This document shows, one piece after another, positions 63,349-64,000 of a stretch of DNA of 64,000 nt (positions are counted from its first letter, which is position 1; each line of letters starts with the position of its first letter). The stretch is taken from contig NFUV01000001.1 of NCBI GenBank assembly GCA_002127295.1, forward strand, positions 248,001 through 312,000, given 5' to 3'. The notes under the pieces are model-generated. The model searched no databases. It saw nothing but the letters and a program-made list of their open reading frames with translations, and was not told the origin of the DNA. The DNA comes from Chitinophagaceae bacterium IBVUCB2 (GTDB taxonomy: Bacteria > Bacteroidota > Bacteroidia > Chitinophagales > Chitinophagaceae). A program made the position numbers and the translations under genes.

Positions 63349-64000
63349 ATGTTTAAACGATTTTTCCAACAACTGAAATTTAAGGCCTTGGCCCGCCAGC
63401 TACGTAAACCCAGCGGGGCAATGGGCAAAAAGGTTGGCCACATGATGAATAAGGCCAATGCCTTCCTTTATGATTTTGCTTTTGAGTGTATGAAAATATG
63501 TAAGGGTAATGCAGTTCTTGAAATTGGCTTTGGTAATGGTAATTTCTTTGAAAGACTTTTTGCCCAGGCCAGTGACCTGCAGGTTAGCGGAATTGATTTT
63601 TCTGAAACAATGGTTAAGGCTGCAAGAATAAATAATCAAAAACTTATTACAACGGGAAAACTACAACTGCATCATGGCAGCAGCGATCAACTTCCCTTTG
63701 ATAGCAATAGTTTTGATAAAATTTTTTGTATCAATGTAGTTTACTTCTGGGATGATCCAATACCACATCTGAAGGAAATAAAACGGGTGTTAAAACCCGG
63801 TGGCAAGTTCTATACAATCATCAGAACCAAAGAAAGTATTGAGCAAATGCCATTTACCCGGTATGGTTTTACTTCCTATACCGTTGATAGCTGGAAAAAT
63901 TTAGTGAATGAAAACAACCTACATTTCGTTGATGTTATACCAGTAGATGAACCCGAAATATTATTCAAAGGCAACAGCATCCGGTCCAGGTCACTTTGTT
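63349..64000 (+). CDS. Class I SAM-dependent methyltransferase (3' end outside the window)
   Basis: The frame opens at ATG 63349 and is still open at the window end (217 codons). A basic N-terminus (MFKRFFQQLKFKALARQL) precedes MGKKVGHMMNKANAFLYDFAF. SAM motif I is VLEIGFGNGNFFERLF; later GIDFSETMVKAAR, FDKIFCINVVYFWDDP and KRVLKPGGKFY are typical of the UbiE-like class. The substrate is unknown. It follows the Ycf48-like gene by 20 bp. Confidence 0.85.
   Translation, partial: MFKRFFQQLKFKALARQLRKPSGAMGKKVGHMMNKANAFLYDFAFECMKICKGNAVLEIGFGNGNFFERLFAQASDLQVSGIDFSETMVKAARINNQKLITTGKLQLHHGSSDQLPFDSNSFDKIFCINVVYFWDDPIPHLKEIKRVLKPGGKFYTIIRTKESIEQMPFTRYGFTSYTVDSWKNLVNENNLHFVDVIPVDEPEILFKGNSIRSRSLC

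Overview
The window comes from the chromosome of a moderately A+T-rich member of the Bacteroidota, most likely family Chitinophagaceae. Evidence: a SusC/SusD pair, Bacteroidota-type sdhCAB and ThrA fusion genes, many lipoproteins and TonB/OmpA-type envelope proteins, and repeated TAnnTTTG promoter elements with almost no Shine-Dalgarno sites. No rRNA, tRNA, CRISPR array, prophage or insertion sequence was seen. It is mostly core chromosome with small lineage-specific inserts.

Layout. 1-6.5 kb: the end of a DeoR-type regulator, then a SusC/SusD/DUF4397 nutrient-uptake operon. 6.5-13.5 kb: an SpmA/SpmB-type membrane protein, ychF, a very large outer-membrane protein and a small beta-barrel. 13.5-18 kb: sdhCAB on the minus strand and a conserved cytoplasmic protein. 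18-23.1 kb: a thrA-thrB-thrC operon preceded by an unannotated leader peptide with eight consecutive Thr codons. 23.1-28.3 kb: murQ and an amino-sugar kinase (cell-wall recycling), a CtpA protease, a DUF6249 membrane protein and an ECF sigma/anti-sigma pair behind a repeat-rich control region. 28.4-31.7 kb: a ClC channel and a CBS-domain beta-synthase. 31.7-32.3 kb: a 600-bp non-coding stretch that looks like a structured small-RNA gene. 32.3-43.6 kb: a signal-less BtuF-like protein with an uncharacterised kinase-fold protein, two unrelated fructose-bisphosphate aldolases, DUF2200, bestrophin, a haem-site lipoprotein, an S9 peptidase, accD, smpB and a secreted protein. 43.6-50.7 kb: a minus-strand operon of topoisomerase IV (parE, parC) enclosing a methyltransferase, DUF1835 and DUF4260 genes and ending in mgtC. 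51-64 kb: accessory envelope genes (tandem DUF4394, OmpA-like, four-repeat lipoprotein, rhodanese-thioredoxin fusion, phosphoesterase, Ycf48-like), a frameshifted Ntn-hydrolase gene, a secreted M24 peptidase and a methyltransferase that runs off the end.

Regulation. At least eight genes have a TAnnTTTG element a short distance upstream. In several, a TTG inside this element could be mistaken for a start codon, so those genes are given here with the downstream ATG. Intrinsic terminators separate most units, and one (accD) carries a promoter motif in its loop. The most unusual items are the threonine leader, the GUCCAA-rich candidate small RNA at about 31.9-32.05 kb, the kinase-like protein at 33.1-34.2 kb, and the repeat cluster upstream of the sigma factor.
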